Positions 34,003-43,299 of a stretch of DNA of 64,000 nucleotides are shown here, piece after piece. The notes beneath the pieces are model-generated. The model was given only the letters and a program-made list of their open reading frames with translations, was not told the origin of the DNA and searched no databases. Both the position numbers and the translations under genes were made by a program. The DNA lies in NCBI GenBank assembly GCA_026390285.1, contig JAPLGH010000046.1:1-64000 (forward strand), read 5' to 3'. Positions within the stretch are counted from its first letter, which is position 1; every line of letters starts with the position of its first letter. This DNA is from Caldisericota bacterium (GTDB taxonomy: Bacteria; Caldisericota; Caldisericia; Cryosericales; Cryosericaceae).

Positions 34003-35754
34003 GGTTTCGTCGGTCCCAGCCTGGGGCGGATGACGATGGTGTGCGTCGGCCGCCCGAGCGTGTTACGGTACGTGAGCACATGGCCCACGTCGTCCTTGAG
34101 GAAGGTGCCATCCGTCATCCATACCTCATACCCGAACGGGTACTGTGACGGCGGCACGAAGATCTCGGTCGGCAGGATGACGCCCGGGTCGTGACGGAAG
34201 GTGAAGCGCATGACCCTGCGGCACATGTCGTAGGAGAGCTGGAGAGGTTCGCCGGCCGTCGCGACCGGATACGGGCGAACGACGGCCCGCAGTGCTCGTC
34301 CCCCCCTGTCGAGGACTCTCGTATCCCTACCCTGGTCTGGACTCCAGATAGACAGGTCTTCGCCGTTCCAGCCGTCGCCCCTCTCATTCGTGTTGGTTGC
34401 CGTGTAGTTCCAGATCGTTGCTGAGCAGAGACTGCTTTCCACAGCGCGAAGACTGCGGTCCATGAGTGCCTCCTCTTCCCGGTAGTCACCGGTACGGAAC
34501 GCACGTCCCCCGCGAAGGTCAAACGGGATACCGATCTCACCGACGACGGTGGGTCCGTGCAGGCGCTCGGTCCCAGCCTGGCGGATGGCCGACAGCTGCC
34601 AGGCGAAGCTGCGGCGCACGGCCCACGGTCCGAGGACGATCCGGTTGCGCACACTGTCATAGCCGAGCCACGCATCGGACCGCTTCAGAACCAGTGGAAC
34701 TGCGTCGTACCAGTGCGGCGCAGACACGAACCCCGAACATCTGTCTCCGACCTTCGGTGGCAGAGCCTGTGGCTCACCCTCGGCGAAAATGAGCGCTTCG
34801 GGATCTACCGACCGGACCGCGTTCGCATAGCGCCGTATGAACGGGACCAGGTAGTCCTGTTCGAAGTCGACTTCTCGACCGTCGACGCGCGAAAAGTAGT
34901 CTGGAACGAGCAGCTGCGGGACGCCCTCGCTGTCCACCGTCCAGACCCCGTGCTCGCGCCAGATGCACGGCCTGCCTTCCTTCCACGCCCGGACGTGTCC
35001 TGTGTTGAGCTGTCGGTGTCCTTGCAGGCGTGCACCGCCCAGTCCCGTGCCCCAGACGCCCACCTCCTGTTCCAGTCCGTCGCCCAGCGCAAACGACTGG
35101 AGAGGTGTCGGCTGGAGGTCGACCCTCAGCAAGCTGTCGTGCGCCGTAAGGTCCTTCCAGCCAATGTACCCGTGCGACGGCTCATTGAACGTGTCATAGC
35201 CCAGGACGCACGGCTTCCCCTTCAGGCGCCGCACGACCTGGAGAACGGCATCCACGTAGTGCCGCTGGAGGTACTCCTGGATTGGTTCGCCCTCGACGAG
35301 AAGGTGTGGGGCGAAGTCGCTGCCACCGAAGAAGAGCGTGAACATCGTCGCCGACGCCAGCCGACTCGCATTGGTCGGCCAGATGATATGCGAGAATGGG
35401 TCTCCGTGCGTCTGATGGACTGTCCCCTGCCAGCTGGACGACCCGCTCGACGTACTCCAGGTACTCGGTATCGTAGAGCCCCGGCCCCGCGTGCTCGATC
35501 GCCTCCCATGTCACCAGGAAGCGCAACAGCGTCAGCCCCCAGGACTTGAGGCGCGACAGGTGCTCGACTGCCTCTGACAGAGGAAACGGCCGGCCCACAA
35601 ACGAGACCATGCGGTGGTCGAAGAATCCTTGGGCCAGATGCGTCGCTCCATCCGGGATGACCGGAACCTTGCTGTCTCCTCCGAGGTTGACGCCGCGCAG
35701 GAGGAGCGTGCGCCCCGCTTCGTCCCGGAACCAGCTCTCGTCAGGATGCATCAT
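33999..35754 (-). pseudogene. GH5-type glycoside hydrolase (endoglycoceramidase-like), deleted and frameshifted
   Basis: The first frame (from MHPDESWFRDEAGRTLLLRG, then VNLGGDSKVP, to YVERVVQLA) and the second frame (from VHQTHGDPFSHIIWPTNASR onward) are one GH5 enzyme. They meet at about 35420, where the stretch that should include the DPHQD-type strand is missing (roughly 50 codons by my estimate) and the frame changes. The acid/base motif DTFNEPSHGYIGW and the nucleophile motif VVGEIGIPFDLR remain in the second part. As it stands no active enzyme can be made. Confidence 0.8.
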
Positions 35755-35838
35755 CTCACCACTCGAAGGAAGTCGGGCTCCGGCGCAGACCAAAGGAGGC
35801 AATGATGGGTCCTCTGGTCCCACCGAACATGTGTGCCA

Positions 35839-36318
35839 TCACCGAGTCCCCGCGGCATTCATCGTGCGGACGGCACGTGCGGAGAACGGCAGGAGGTCGA
35901 TGACCTCAGCTGCTTCACCCTCGGTCAACCCAAACACCTCCATATGTGCTCCGTAATCGTGCAGGACGAACATCTGGTCTCCATCACGTGTCAGGGCAAT
36001 CTGCCACCACCAGAGCGACTCATGGCCGGAACCGTGCCCCCCGGCGACAGCTCTGGTGACTGCGGGCGTAACTGCACCCCAGAACATCAGCGCTCCATCT
36101 TCGCGCCTCCGCTCGATTGTCTCGGCGACCGGCATGAGCAGCTTGATGGCGTCAGTGTCTTCCCTCTGACAGACAACCTCGAACGTCCCCGAACGACGCA
36201 GGACAAACTCAGCAACGGGCACCCAGAACGCTGTTGAAACGCTAGTTTCGACGCCGGGCAACATGCCTCTCAGGTCAGGAATCGTGATATGCAGCGCCGT
36301 GAGCTTGCCGGTCGTCAT
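35839..36318 (-). CDS. Conserved protein of unknown function
   Basis: A 159-residue protein: PDLRGMLPGVETSVSTAFWV, FEVVCQREDTDAIKLLMPVA, ESLWWWQIALTRDGDQMFVL, ending with an acidic helix (LTEGEAAEVIDLL). No signal or membrane segment. Family not recognised. The start ATG overlaps the region of the upstream 28-residue ORF stop (TGACATG), implying coupling. Confidence 0.5.
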   Translation of the reverse strand: MTTGKLTALHITIPDLRGMLPGVETSVSTAFWVPVAEFVLRRSGTFEVVCQREDTDAIKLLMPVAETIERRREDGALMFWGAVTPAVTRAVAGGHGSGHESLWWWQIALTRDGDQMFVLHDYGAHMEVFGLTEGEAAEVIDLLPFSARAVRTMNAAGTR

Positions 36319-36319
36319 G

Positions 36320-36406
36320 TCACCGCGGGCCGCGTTCACCCAGGAACCGAGGCAACGACTCCTCCAGCTCAACGTGGATATCCCCTGCAACCGTCTCAAC
36401 AATCAT
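36320..36406 (-). CDS. Possible 28-residue upstream peptide
   Basis: ATG with GGAGAG 4-6 nt upstream encodes MIVETVAGDIHVELEESLPR plus FLGERGPR. Its stop lies one base from the next ATG, as for a coupled leader peptide or tiny partner protein. It has no recognised family. It could instead be the 5' end of the next gene in another frame. Confidence 0.35.
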   Translation of the reverse strand: MIVETVAGDIHVELEESLPRFLGERGPR

Positions 36407-36470
36407 CGTTCTCTCCATTCTCATGCGACATGATACCAGACACGACCAGTTTATCCCGGGCGGCAGGTAA

Positions 36471-37052
36471 TCAAGGGGATCCGCCGGAAGAGTCACGGAG
36501 GAACCGGGCCAGGTCCTGCCAGGGTCCGATATCGAAGAACCGTTGCGCCAGGCCGGAGGTCGACGGCAGGACCCACACCACTGTCCGACCGATGTACTCC
36601 TGTTGCCTGCCCTGCATGGCTCTCCTCCCCAGGAACCGAGCGGCCACGGTCCTGCTGGTGAATGCCAGCACACACGGCTGCCATCGCAGAACCTTTGCCG
36701 TCAGCAGTCTGCGCGCCTCGTCCATATCAACATGGCCGTCGAAGATGTGCACGTCCTGCCCGTGATCGGTCTTGATAAGGTCGGTCAGTCCGATGCCCCA
36801 GTCGACCAGCCGTGGATATTCCTCGGCCACAAGCCGGCGGGGCGTCAGCCCGACCTCTGCAAGCGTCTGCCAGAAGCGATTGCCAGGATTGGCATAGTAG
36901 GCCCGCCGCTCCCAGGAGACATCCCCCAATGCCGAACCGCAGAAGACGACACGCAGACCATCAGTCAGGACGTCCGGCATCAGATCTCCGGCGGGCGGGC
37001 CGTCGACAGCCGGTTTCAGCTCGCCCCCTTCCTCTTCGTCTCGGTTTCTCAT
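36471..37052 (-). CDS. mug: Mug/TDG-type mismatch-specific uracil-DNA glycosylase
   Basis: A 193-residue uracil-DNA-glycosylase-fold protein. VVFCGSALGDVSWERRAYYA, NPGNRFWQTLAEVGLTPR and a late VLPSTSGLAQRFF match the three family blocks (catalytic GxNP-like, NRFW and the VLPxxSG loop). The usual catalytic Asn of Mug (GINP) is replaced here by GSAL, as in some Mug relatives. It removes uracil or thymine from mismatches. The start MRNRDEEEGG avoids a poorly supported longer ORF. Confidence 0.8.
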   Translation of the reverse strand: MRNRDEEEGGELKPAVDGPPAGDLMPDVLTDGLRVVFCGSALGDVSWERRAYYANPGNRFWQTLAEVGLTPRRLVAEEYPRLVDWGIGLTDLIKTDHGQDVHIFDGHVDMDEARRLLTAKVLRWQPCVLAFTSRTVAARFLGRRAMQGRQQEYIGRTVVWVLPSTSGLAQRFFDIGPWQDLARFLRDSSGGSP

Positions 37053-37137
37053 GATTTCAGTATAGCAGTGTGAAGCCGGCGGCTTGCAAAAATCGCTTCG
37101 GACGGTAGTCTCAGGAAAACTGCATGAAGGAGTACCC

Positions 37138-39030
37138 ATGAACGGCAAACGCATCTATAGCATCGCAGGAGGGCAGTGTGGCCGCGAGACCCTGCTCGCC
37201 ATCCTGCGCGAGCATCCCGAGATTTGTTTCGTCTCTCTGGTGGCAATCGACCTTGCCGGCAACGACACGGACGAGCGTATCCCCATCCAGACCTTTGTCG
37301 CCGACATCGACGCGTTTCTGGCCGGCAAGGCTGTCCAGACCGACGGTTCGTCTGTCGTGCTGGGCGGCATGACCTCGCTCAGCGATGCGCAGGTCGACCT
37401 TGCGCCGGACCTGACAGCCACCTGGTTCGTCGACTACAACGAGGCACACGTGGACCACGAGACTGGTCTTCCAGTGGGGACACTGCGTATCCCGTCCTTT
37501 CTGGTACACCGCGGTGAGCGCATCGACTCGCGCTCGCTGCTTGCAGCCACACTGGACTATGCTGGGGCAGAACTCCTGAAGCTTCTGCGCAGCCACTCGT
37601 CGTCCCCGCTTCTTGCTCACCTCGAGCCGGCACGGCTTGCGGGCATCGAGTTCACCGTCGGAACAGAGCTCGAATTCTGGGTCAAGACGCCGACCGACAC
37701 GGCTAATGTCGAGGAACTCTCGGCAGCACAGATTCTGCAGGAAAACTACTGGCAGCGCACGCGAGGTGTCGCCCGGACCGCTCTCGAACAGGCTGTGATG
37801 GCACTTGAAGCGTATGGTCTGCACCCCGAGATGGGCCATAAGGAAGTCGGCGGCGTCAAGGCAGCCATCGGGGCCGGCGGCGAACTGACCCACGTCATGG
37901 AGCAGATGGAGATCGACTGGCGATACGCCCCGGCACTCCAGGCCGCGGACAATGAACTCCTTGCGCGCATCCTGGTGAAGGAGACATTCCGCGCCAACGG
38001 CCTCACGGTCAATTTCAAGGCCAAACCCATCCCGGGTGTCGCGGGTTCCGGCGAACATACGCACTTGGGCGTCGCAGGCGTCCTTCCCAGTGGCAGGCGC
38101 ATCAACCTCTTCGCACCTGCAGACATGCGTGCCGACTTTCTGAGCGCGATCGGATACGGAGCGCTGATGGGTCTTCTCCGCAACTACGAAGTCGTCGGCC
38201 CATTCATCTCCGCGAGCAACGATGCCTTCAACAGGCTCAAACCCGGTTTCGAAGCACCCGTCTGCATTGTCGCAGCACTGGGACTCGATCCCGCCGTCCC
38301 ATCGCGTAACCGTACAGTCCTGGCAGGCCTGGTCCGAGATGCCGACAATCCGCGCGCGACCCGTTTCGAACTGCGTGCTCCCAACCCCTACACCAACACC
38401 TATCTCGCCGTGGCCGCTTCCGCGCTTGCTATGCTGGATGGCATGAAGTGGGCGGTTGAGTCCGGCACACCACCCGAAGCTCTCCTCGCCGAGATCTCCA
38501 AGAAGCCAGGCGAACCGGCAGCCTACCTTGAGAAAGACCGGGCGTACCGGGCAGAGGAAAATGTCTTCGAGAACTATTCCCAGGAAGAGCGCGACCACCT
38601 TTTTGGCGTTCCTCCAGCCAATGTCTGGGAAAACATGCAGAACCTGGCAGCCGTCCCGGAGCGCGTTCGCGTCCTGACCGCAGGAAATGCGCTGACACCC
38701 CGCGTGATCGACGCGTTCCGCAGTGCGGCGACTGCTCGCTGGAAACACGAACTCCTGGTCCGCATCATCCCCGAAGACTTGGACACGGTACGGGCTTGTC
38801 AGCCTCTGAGTCTTGCAAGCGACCGCGCTCAGGATCTGTGGAAGCGCATCGACGCTCTACGCCATGAGCTGGCCGATGATACTGCCGGAAGCCCCGCCCT
38901 GTGCACCCGGCTGATATCCGCTCTCTCTGGCGACTCTCTGCAGGAAGCGTCAAAGCTTCAGATTGTGCTTGCCAACCGCATGGACCACCTGCGACAGCTG
39001 GAGGACGAGTACCACAAGCTGGTGTTCTAG
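37138..39030 (+). CDS. glnA: Glutamine synthetase, long (about 630-residue) form
   Basis: A 630-residue glutamine synthetase. The beta-grasp region holds FVADIDAFL and VQTDGSSVVL, the catalytic domain has VGTELEFWVK, PEMGHKEVGGVKAAIGAGGE and GSGEHTHLGVAG (metal and ammonia sites), and PNPYTNTYLAVAASAL follows. A helical C-terminal tail of about 120 residues is typical of this clostridial/Bacteroidetes-like long form rather than the 450-residue GSI. GAAGGAG lies 5-6 nt upstream of the ATG. It stands alone and ends in a strong terminator. Confidence 0.88.
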   Translation: MNGKRIYSIAGGQCGRETLLAILREHPEICFVSLVAIDLAGNDTDERIPIQTFVADIDAFLAGKAVQTDGSSVVLGGMTSLSDAQVDLAPDLTATWFVDYNEAHVDHETGLPVGTLRIPSFLVHRGERIDSRSLLAATLDYAGAELLKLLRSHSSSPLLAHLEPARLAGIEFTVGTELEFWVKTPTDTANVEELSAAQILQENYWQRTRGVARTALEQAVMALEAYGLHPEMGHKEVGGVKAAIGAGGELTHVMEQMEIDWRYAPALQAADNELLARILVKETFRANGLTVNFKAKPIPGVAGSGEHTHLGVAGVLPSGRRINLFAPADMRADFLSAIGYGALMGLLRNYEVVGPFISASNDAFNRLKPGFEAPVCIVAALGLDPAVPSRNRTVLAGLVRDADNPRATRFELRAPNPYTNTYLAVAASALAMLDGMKWAVESGTPPEALLAEISKKPGEPAAYLEKDRAYRAEENVFENYSQEERDHLFGVPPANVWENMQNLAAVPERVRVLTAGNALTPRVIDAFRSAATARWKHELLVRIIPEDLDTVRACQPLSLASDRAQDLWKRIDALRHELADDTAGSPALCTRLISALSGDSLQEASKLQIVLANRMDHLRQLEDEYHKLVF

Positions 39031-39035
39031 CATGG

Positions 39036-39072
39036 AATCGGGCGGACCTTTCCGGTCCGCCCGATTGTTCGC
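39036..39072 (+). terminator. Terminator after glutamine synthetase
   Basis: A 13-bp perfect stem AATCGGGCGGACC with its complement (39054-39066) and a 5-nt loop, followed by GTTCG. The stem A/T ends allow use in both directions, serving the convergent mscL too. Confidence 0.75.
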
Positions 39073-39091
39073 TCTGGTTCAGAAGAAGTTC

Positions 39092-39547
39092 TTACTTTTC
39101 CACTACCGTCAACTCACTTGTGCAATATGGACAGCGCGTAGCGTCAATGGGAATCTCCGTCTTGCAGAAAGGGCACACCCTGGTCGTAGCGGCCGGGGTC
39201 GCGACCCTTTTCTCGGACATCTCTCTCATCCTGTTCATCGCCTTCACCATGAAGAAAATGACCAGTGAAATGATGAGGAAGTCGACAACCGTATTGAGAA
39301 ACAGTCCGACATTGATGGTCGGGGCTCCAGCTGCCCTGGCTAGGTCGAAGGTCGGATACTTCGTGCGACCAAGATTGATGTAGAGGCTGGTGAAGTTGAC
39401 ACGTCCCATCAACAAACCAATCGGGGGCATCAGGATGTCATTGACAAGAGACGTGATGACCTTGCCGACCACGCCGCCGATGATGACACCAATAGCCAGG
39501 TCGATCATGCTTCCTTTCAGGGCGAACTTCTTGAACTCGTTCCACAT
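39092..39547 (-). CDS. mscL: Large-conductance mechanosensitive channel with zinc-ribbon tail
   Basis: A 151-residue MscL: MWNEFKKFALKGSMIDLAIG and VGKVITSLVNDILMPPIGLL form the first helix and gate, and FLIISLVIFFMVKAMNRM the second. The C terminus carries a CPFC-N13-CPYC zinc ribbon instead of the usual short bundle, an unusual extension. The start MWNEF has AGGTGCCCC upstream on the minus strand. Confidence 0.9.
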   Translation of the reverse strand: MWNEFKKFALKGSMIDLAIGVIIGGVVGKVITSLVNDILMPPIGLLMGRVNFTSLYINLGRTKYPTFDLARAAGAPTINVGLFLNTVVDFLIISLVIFFMVKAMNRMREMSEKRVATPAATTRVCPFCKTEIPIDATRCPYCTSELTVVEK

Positions 39548-39663
39548 GGGGCACCTCCACGAGCAGTATAGCAACAGCTCCTATCCCAGCAGCACCCCAT
39601 TCGCGGGAAGGATAGAGTGAATTCTCTCACCAGAAGGTTTCACCCCACCAGCGAGGAGAGCAC

Positions 39664-39691
39664 TTGACGTCCGCCGGGGGCTGCCTATACT
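39664..39691 (+). promoter_or_regulatory. Promoter of the trk operon
   Basis: TTGACG (39664-39669), 16-bp spacer, TATACT (39686-39691), 50 nt upstream of the first trkA. Confidence 0.75.
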
Positions 39692-39741
39692 AACAACTTT
39701 GTGATGAGTCCGTTCTAGGGGTTCGCAAGGAGATGTCTGTT

Positions 39742-40398
39742 ATGTATATCATCATCGTTGGTTGTGGGCGCCTTGGCGCTCAGCTCGCCACAAAGCTCTC
39801 GGAAGAAGGCCACGACGTGGCCGTGGTAGACCGCAATCCAGGCAACTTCAGTCGGCTCAGCGACGAGTTCAATGGAGCTACTATTACCGGAGTTGGATTC
39901 GACATCGAGGTACTGAAGTCTGCAGGGATTGAGCATGCGGATGGTTTTGCTGCAGTGACTGACGGAGACAACATGAACATCATGGCCGCGCAGGTCGCCA
40001 AGACCATTTTCAAGGTTCCCATGGTGATTGCTCGCGTGTTCGATCCTGTCAAGGGGGAGACGTACAGGGCTCTCGGCCTCGAGACGGTCTGTCCAACGAC
40101 TTCAGCTGCGAACATCATTTACAGCAAGTTCATGATCCGCGGCGAGAACAGTCACTTCATTCTGCCCGGCGGCGGTATTGAGCTGGTCGAAGTCCCCTTC
40201 CATCCGAGGATCCCGGCAACAACGATAGCCGAGATCGAGGCTCTGGACGACTTCAAGGTCATCTCGCTGACGCGCGATGGAACCACGACTTTTCCCAAAG
40301 GGACCGACGTGCTCGCCGAAAGCGATCAACTGCTGGTGGCACTGCACATATCGGACCTTCCAAGGATCAGCGCGATCTTCCATCTGAATGAGAGGTAG
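39742..40398 (+). CDS. trkA: TrkA-family K+ uptake regulatory protein (first)
   Basis: A 218-residue single-unit TrkA: RCK_N Rossmann fold MYIIIVGCGRLGAQLATKLS with GxGxxG, DRN at the nucleotide-binding acidic site, then an RCK_C domain (VEVPFHPRIPATTIAEIEAL). AAGGAG lies 9 nt before this ATG; an ATG nine bases earlier is too close. It works on the TrkH channel encoded downstream, binding NAD(H) or ATP/ADP in the cytosol. Confidence 0.9.
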   Translation: MYIIIVGCGRLGAQLATKLSEEGHDVAVVDRNPGNFSRLSDEFNGATITGVGFDIEVLKSAGIEHADGFAAVTDGDNMNIMAAQVAKTIFKVPMVIARVFDPVKGETYRALGLETVCPTTSAANIIYSKFMIRGENSHFILPGGGIELVEVPFHPRIPATTIAEIEALDDFKVISLTRDGTTTFPKGTDVLAESDQLLVALHISDLPRISAIFHLNER

Positions 40399-40402
40399 AA
40401 CC

Positions 40403-41062
40403 ATGTACATCATTATTGCAGGTGGAGGAAAGGTCGGGTCCTACCTCGCTCATTTGCTTGTTGGCAAGGGGCATGACGTTGCTGTGATCGAGCAGGATGT
40501 GGGGGCTTGTGAGGCATTGTCGGATTGGGGAAAGGCGCTTGTCATCAACGGCGACTGCTGTGACCTGGGTGCCCTCATCGACGCCGGCGTCGAGAAGACC
40601 GACCGGTTTGCCGCAGTGACAGGCGACGATGCCGACAACCTGGTGGCGTGTCAGCTTGCGAAAGTGCGCTTCAATGTCCCGTACACGACGGCTCGCATCA
40701 ACGACCCCCGCAACGAGGACATCTTCCACAAGTTCGGCGTAGACTTCGCCCTCAACTCGACGAATATCCTTGCGACAGTCATCGAAGAAGGCATCATTGT
40801 CAATGACATGATTCCTCTTGTGTCCCTGGGCAAGGGCAAGGCAACTCTTGTCGAATTGAAGATTTCTGGTGAGTCTCCGGTGACAGGGAAAACCATAAGG
40901 GAGCTGACATGGCCCATCGGGTGTGTCGTGGTTTCTATTATGCATGAGGGTGAGGTGATCTTCCCGCGGGGAGCCACTGTGCTGAATGCGGACGACATCG
41001 TCGTCGGTCTCGTGGCTCCTGAGGCGGAAGAGCAGTTCAGAGGAGTATTCCGGAAAGGATGA
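40403..41062 (+). CDS. trkA: TrkA-family K+ uptake regulatory protein (second)
   Basis: A 219-residue TrkA: MYIIIAGGGKVGSYLAHLLV, then EQD, and RCK_C with VELKISGESPVTGKTIRELT. Two single-unit TrkA genes in tandem replace the double-length TrkA of Escherichia coli. GAGAGG overlaps the end of the first gene. Confidence 0.9.
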   Translation: MYIIIAGGGKVGSYLAHLLVGKGHDVAVIEQDVGACEALSDWGKALVINGDCCDLGALIDAGVEKTDRFAAVTGDDADNLVACQLAKVRFNVPYTTARINDPRNEDIFHKFGVDFALNSTNILATVIEEGIIVNDMIPLVSLGKGKATLVELKISGESPVTGKTIRELTWPIGCVVVSIMHEGEVIFPRGATVLNADDIVVGLVAPEAEEQFRGVFRKG

Positions 41063-41205
41063 CCGAGATGAAGGAAAGGACTCGCATGAGGGCTACGATT
41101 TCTCCCCGTCGTGGCTTCTTGGGGATGCTCACAGAGGTTGCATTTGCCTGTGGCCTCATTGGGCTCGGTTTTCTCGTCTCCTGGCTGTTCTCCCTGGGGC
41201 GCTAG
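41059..41205 (+). CDS. Small single-pass membrane protein in the trk operon
   Basis: A 48-residue ORF whose ATG overlaps the trkA stop (ATGA) and ends 3 nt before trkH. After a basic head (MKERTRMRATISPRRGF) comes one hydrophobic helix (EVAFACGLIGLGFLVSWLFS). The tight packing leaves little room for it to be non-coding. It could be an accessory subunit of the K+ channel. AAAGG stands before a further internal ATG at 41086. Confidence 0.6.
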   Translation: MTEMKERTRMRATISPRRGFLGMLTEVAFACGLIGLGFLVSWLFSLGR

Positions 41206-41208
41206 ACG

Positions 41209-42732
41209 ATGATTCGCAGGGTCTGGAGAGAAGACTTTCGTATCATAGGATACTATACCGGCCTGGTTACTATCGGTGTTGGTCTGCTGATGCTTGTTCC
41301 GATGGTGACCAGTCTTGTTTTTCGTGAATGGGCATCCGCTTTGGATTTTGCCATTTCGGCTGCGCTCGCGCTGGTCGTCGGGTACGTCCTGGCGCTCATC
41401 GCTCATACGAAGAACACTCCGGGGCTCACCCATGCGATGGTCATCGCCGCTGGGTCGTGGCTGGTCGCCATGATGCTCTCCGGTGTTCCGTACCTGCTGA
41501 GCGGGCATGCGAGGTCGTTCCTTGATGCATGTTTCGACACGATGAGTGGGTACACGACGACGGGGATATTCCTCCTGCAGGACCTGGACCATATTTCGCA
41601 GGGACTGAACATGTGGCGCCATCTCTTGACGTACGTCGGCGGTCAAGGAATCGTCGTGCTGGCTCTCACGTTCCTGATCGGTTCCACGGGCGGTGCGTTC
41701 AAGATCATGGTCGGCGAAGGCAAGGAAGAGAAGCTCGAGCCCAACGTCCGACACATCGCGGTCCTCATCTGGCGCATTTCCCTCATCTACCTGGGCATCG
41801 GTACGGTTGTCCTTGGAGTCATTGCTATGGCCAATGGCATCAAGCCCTATCTTGCGTTTTTTCACGGCGCGTACGTCTTCATGTCTGCCTGGAGCACCGG
41901 AGGTTTCGCTCCCTATAGCCAGAACATGCTGTACTATCACAGCAGCGCGATGGAAATCGCCAGTATGGTTTTCTTCATCCTGGGTTCATTCAACTTCGCC
42001 CTGCACTATGCCATCTGGAGCGGAAACCGCAGGGAGATTCTTCGCAACGTTGAGATCGTCTCGTTCACGATCACTGTCTTGACGACGTTCTCTCTCGTGT
42101 GTCTGGCACTCATGCAGCGAGGCGTGTATCCAAATGCCGTGGCATTGTTCCGGCGCGGGTTCTTTCAGCTCATATCGGGTCATACGACGACTGGCCAGTC
42201 CAACATCTACGCGCGGACGTTTGTGCGCGAATGGGGTCCTCTGGGCATGCTTGCGACGACCATCGCCATGGCTATCGGCGCGAGTGCCGCTTCGACCGGC
42301 GGCGGGTTTAAGGGGTTGCGCATGGGCATTATCGTCAAGGGCATGGCAACGGACATCAGGAAGCTCCTGTCTCCTGAGCGTGCTGTCGTTACAGGGCACT
42401 ATCATCACCTGCATGACAACGTGATCAGCGATGGCGTGGTCAAGAGCGCGGCAGTCATCGTCGTCCTGTATGTCCTCATCTATGTTGTCGGCGCCGTCGT
42501 CGGCATGGCCTATGGATATCCCATGGCAGATGCGCTCTTCGAGTCCGTGTCAGCCGGCAGCAACACCGGGCTTTCGTGTGGAGTGACGCAGACCGGCATG
42601 CCCACGTTGCTGAAAATCGTGTACATGCTGGAAATGTGGATGGGACGCCTGGAGTTCCTGTCGGTCTTCACCCTGTTCGGGTTCATCGCCACAAGTTTCC
42701 GGAGCATGAGACGCAGGAAGGCGGCCGTATGA
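41209..42732 (+). CDS. trkH: TrkH-family potassium uptake channel subunit
   Basis: A 507-residue membrane protein with repeated M1-P-M2 units. DTMSGYTTTGIFLLQDLD, SAWSTGGFAPYSQN, SGHTTTGQSNIY and SAGSNTGLSCGVT are the four pore loops with TTG/STG/TTG/NTG filter residues. It forms the K+ pathway gated by the TrkA proteins encoded upstream. Confidence 0.92.
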   Translation: MIRRVWREDFRIIGYYTGLVTIGVGLLMLVPMVTSLVFREWASALDFAISAALALVVGYVLALIAHTKNTPGLTHAMVIAAGSWLVAMMLSGVPYLLSGHARSFLDACFDTMSGYTTTGIFLLQDLDHISQGLNMWRHLLTYVGGQGIVVLALTFLIGSTGGAFKIMVGEGKEEKLEPNVRHIAVLIWRISLIYLGIGTVVLGVIAMANGIKPYLAFFHGAYVFMSAWSTGGFAPYSQNMLYYHSSAMEIASMVFFILGSFNFALHYAIWSGNRREILRNVEIVSFTITVLTTFSLVCLALMQRGVYPNAVALFRRGFFQLISGHTTTGQSNIYARTFVREWGPLGMLATTIAMAIGASAASTGGGFKGLRMGIIVKGMATDIRKLLSPERAVVTGHYHHLHDNVISDGVVKSAAVIVVLYVLIYVVGAVVGMAYGYPMADALFESVSAGSNTGLSCGVTQTGMPTLLKIVYMLEMWMGRLEFLSVFTLFGFIATSFRSMRRRKAAV

Positions 42733-42745
42733 AGAGGGTGTGTGC

Positions 42746-43177
42746 GTGCTCTCGACGACTGAACTCGTGGAAGACTCCTACAAGTGGGATGGCCAGACGG
42801 TATCATTCAAGGGAGAGGTGCTGCAGGATCTTATGGCGCGTAAGGACGGCACATGGATGAACCTGTCGGATGACAACAACACTGCCATGGGAGTGTTTGT
42901 GCCAAAGGACGTACCCATGCCCCTCATTTCGCATATGGAGGACTACCGCACAGTTGGAGATGTGGTGCTCATCACCGGCGTCTTCTACCGTGTGTGCGTC
43001 CAGCACGAGGGTGAGACTGACATCCACGCCGTCAGCGTGACGGTTCTGACGCCTGGTTCTGCCAAGGCAAACCCCATTCACCCCGACAGGGTCGTGTGGT
43101 TTGTCGTTCTTGCCGGGCTACTGGGTCTGGTCATGTGGTTCTACTATCGCAAACCGGGTCGCGGGACCGGGCACTGA
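42746..43177 (+). CDS. Tail-anchored OB-fold-like protein of unknown function
   Basis: A 143-residue protein. The body reads as a small beta barrel, SYKWDGQTVSFKGEVLQDLM, WMNLSDDNNTAMGVFVP, YRTVGDVVLITGVFYRVC, and the C terminus has one membrane helix (WFVVLAGLLGLVMWFYY) and a basic end. It follows trkH by 13 nt, so it is probably co-transcribed. The GTG at 42746 is chosen because GAAGAGG lies 8 nt upstream. Confidence 0.6.
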   Translation: MLSTTELVEDSYKWDGQTVSFKGEVLQDLMARKDGTWMNLSDDNNTAMGVFVPKDVPMPLISHMEDYRTVGDVVLITGVFYRVCVQHEGETDIHAVSVTVLTPGSAKANPIHPDRVVWFVVLAGLLGLVMWFYYRKPGRGTGH

Positions 43178-43243
43178 GTATCGCAATCGCAACGTCCGTG
43201 CAAAACAAGGAGGTCCTGCTCGGGCTTTGAATGCGAGGTCGCC

Positions 43244-43259
43244 TGCCACGATCGTGGCA
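43244..43259. other. 16-bp perfect palindrome
   Basis: TGCCACGATCGTGGCA lies in the gap between the trk operon and the amidohydrolase remnant. It is a possible protein-binding site or hairpin end. Confidence 0.5.
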
Positions 43260-43299
43260 AGGACCCGGGTCGACTGTACTGCCTATGGGTTGCTGTCGC

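Noticed and set aside
36896..38748. Long minus-strand open frame (545 codons) opposite the glutamine synthetase gene
   Set aside because: It is the antisense shadow of a high-GC gene. The plus strand gives an unmistakable glutamine synthetase with a ribosome site.
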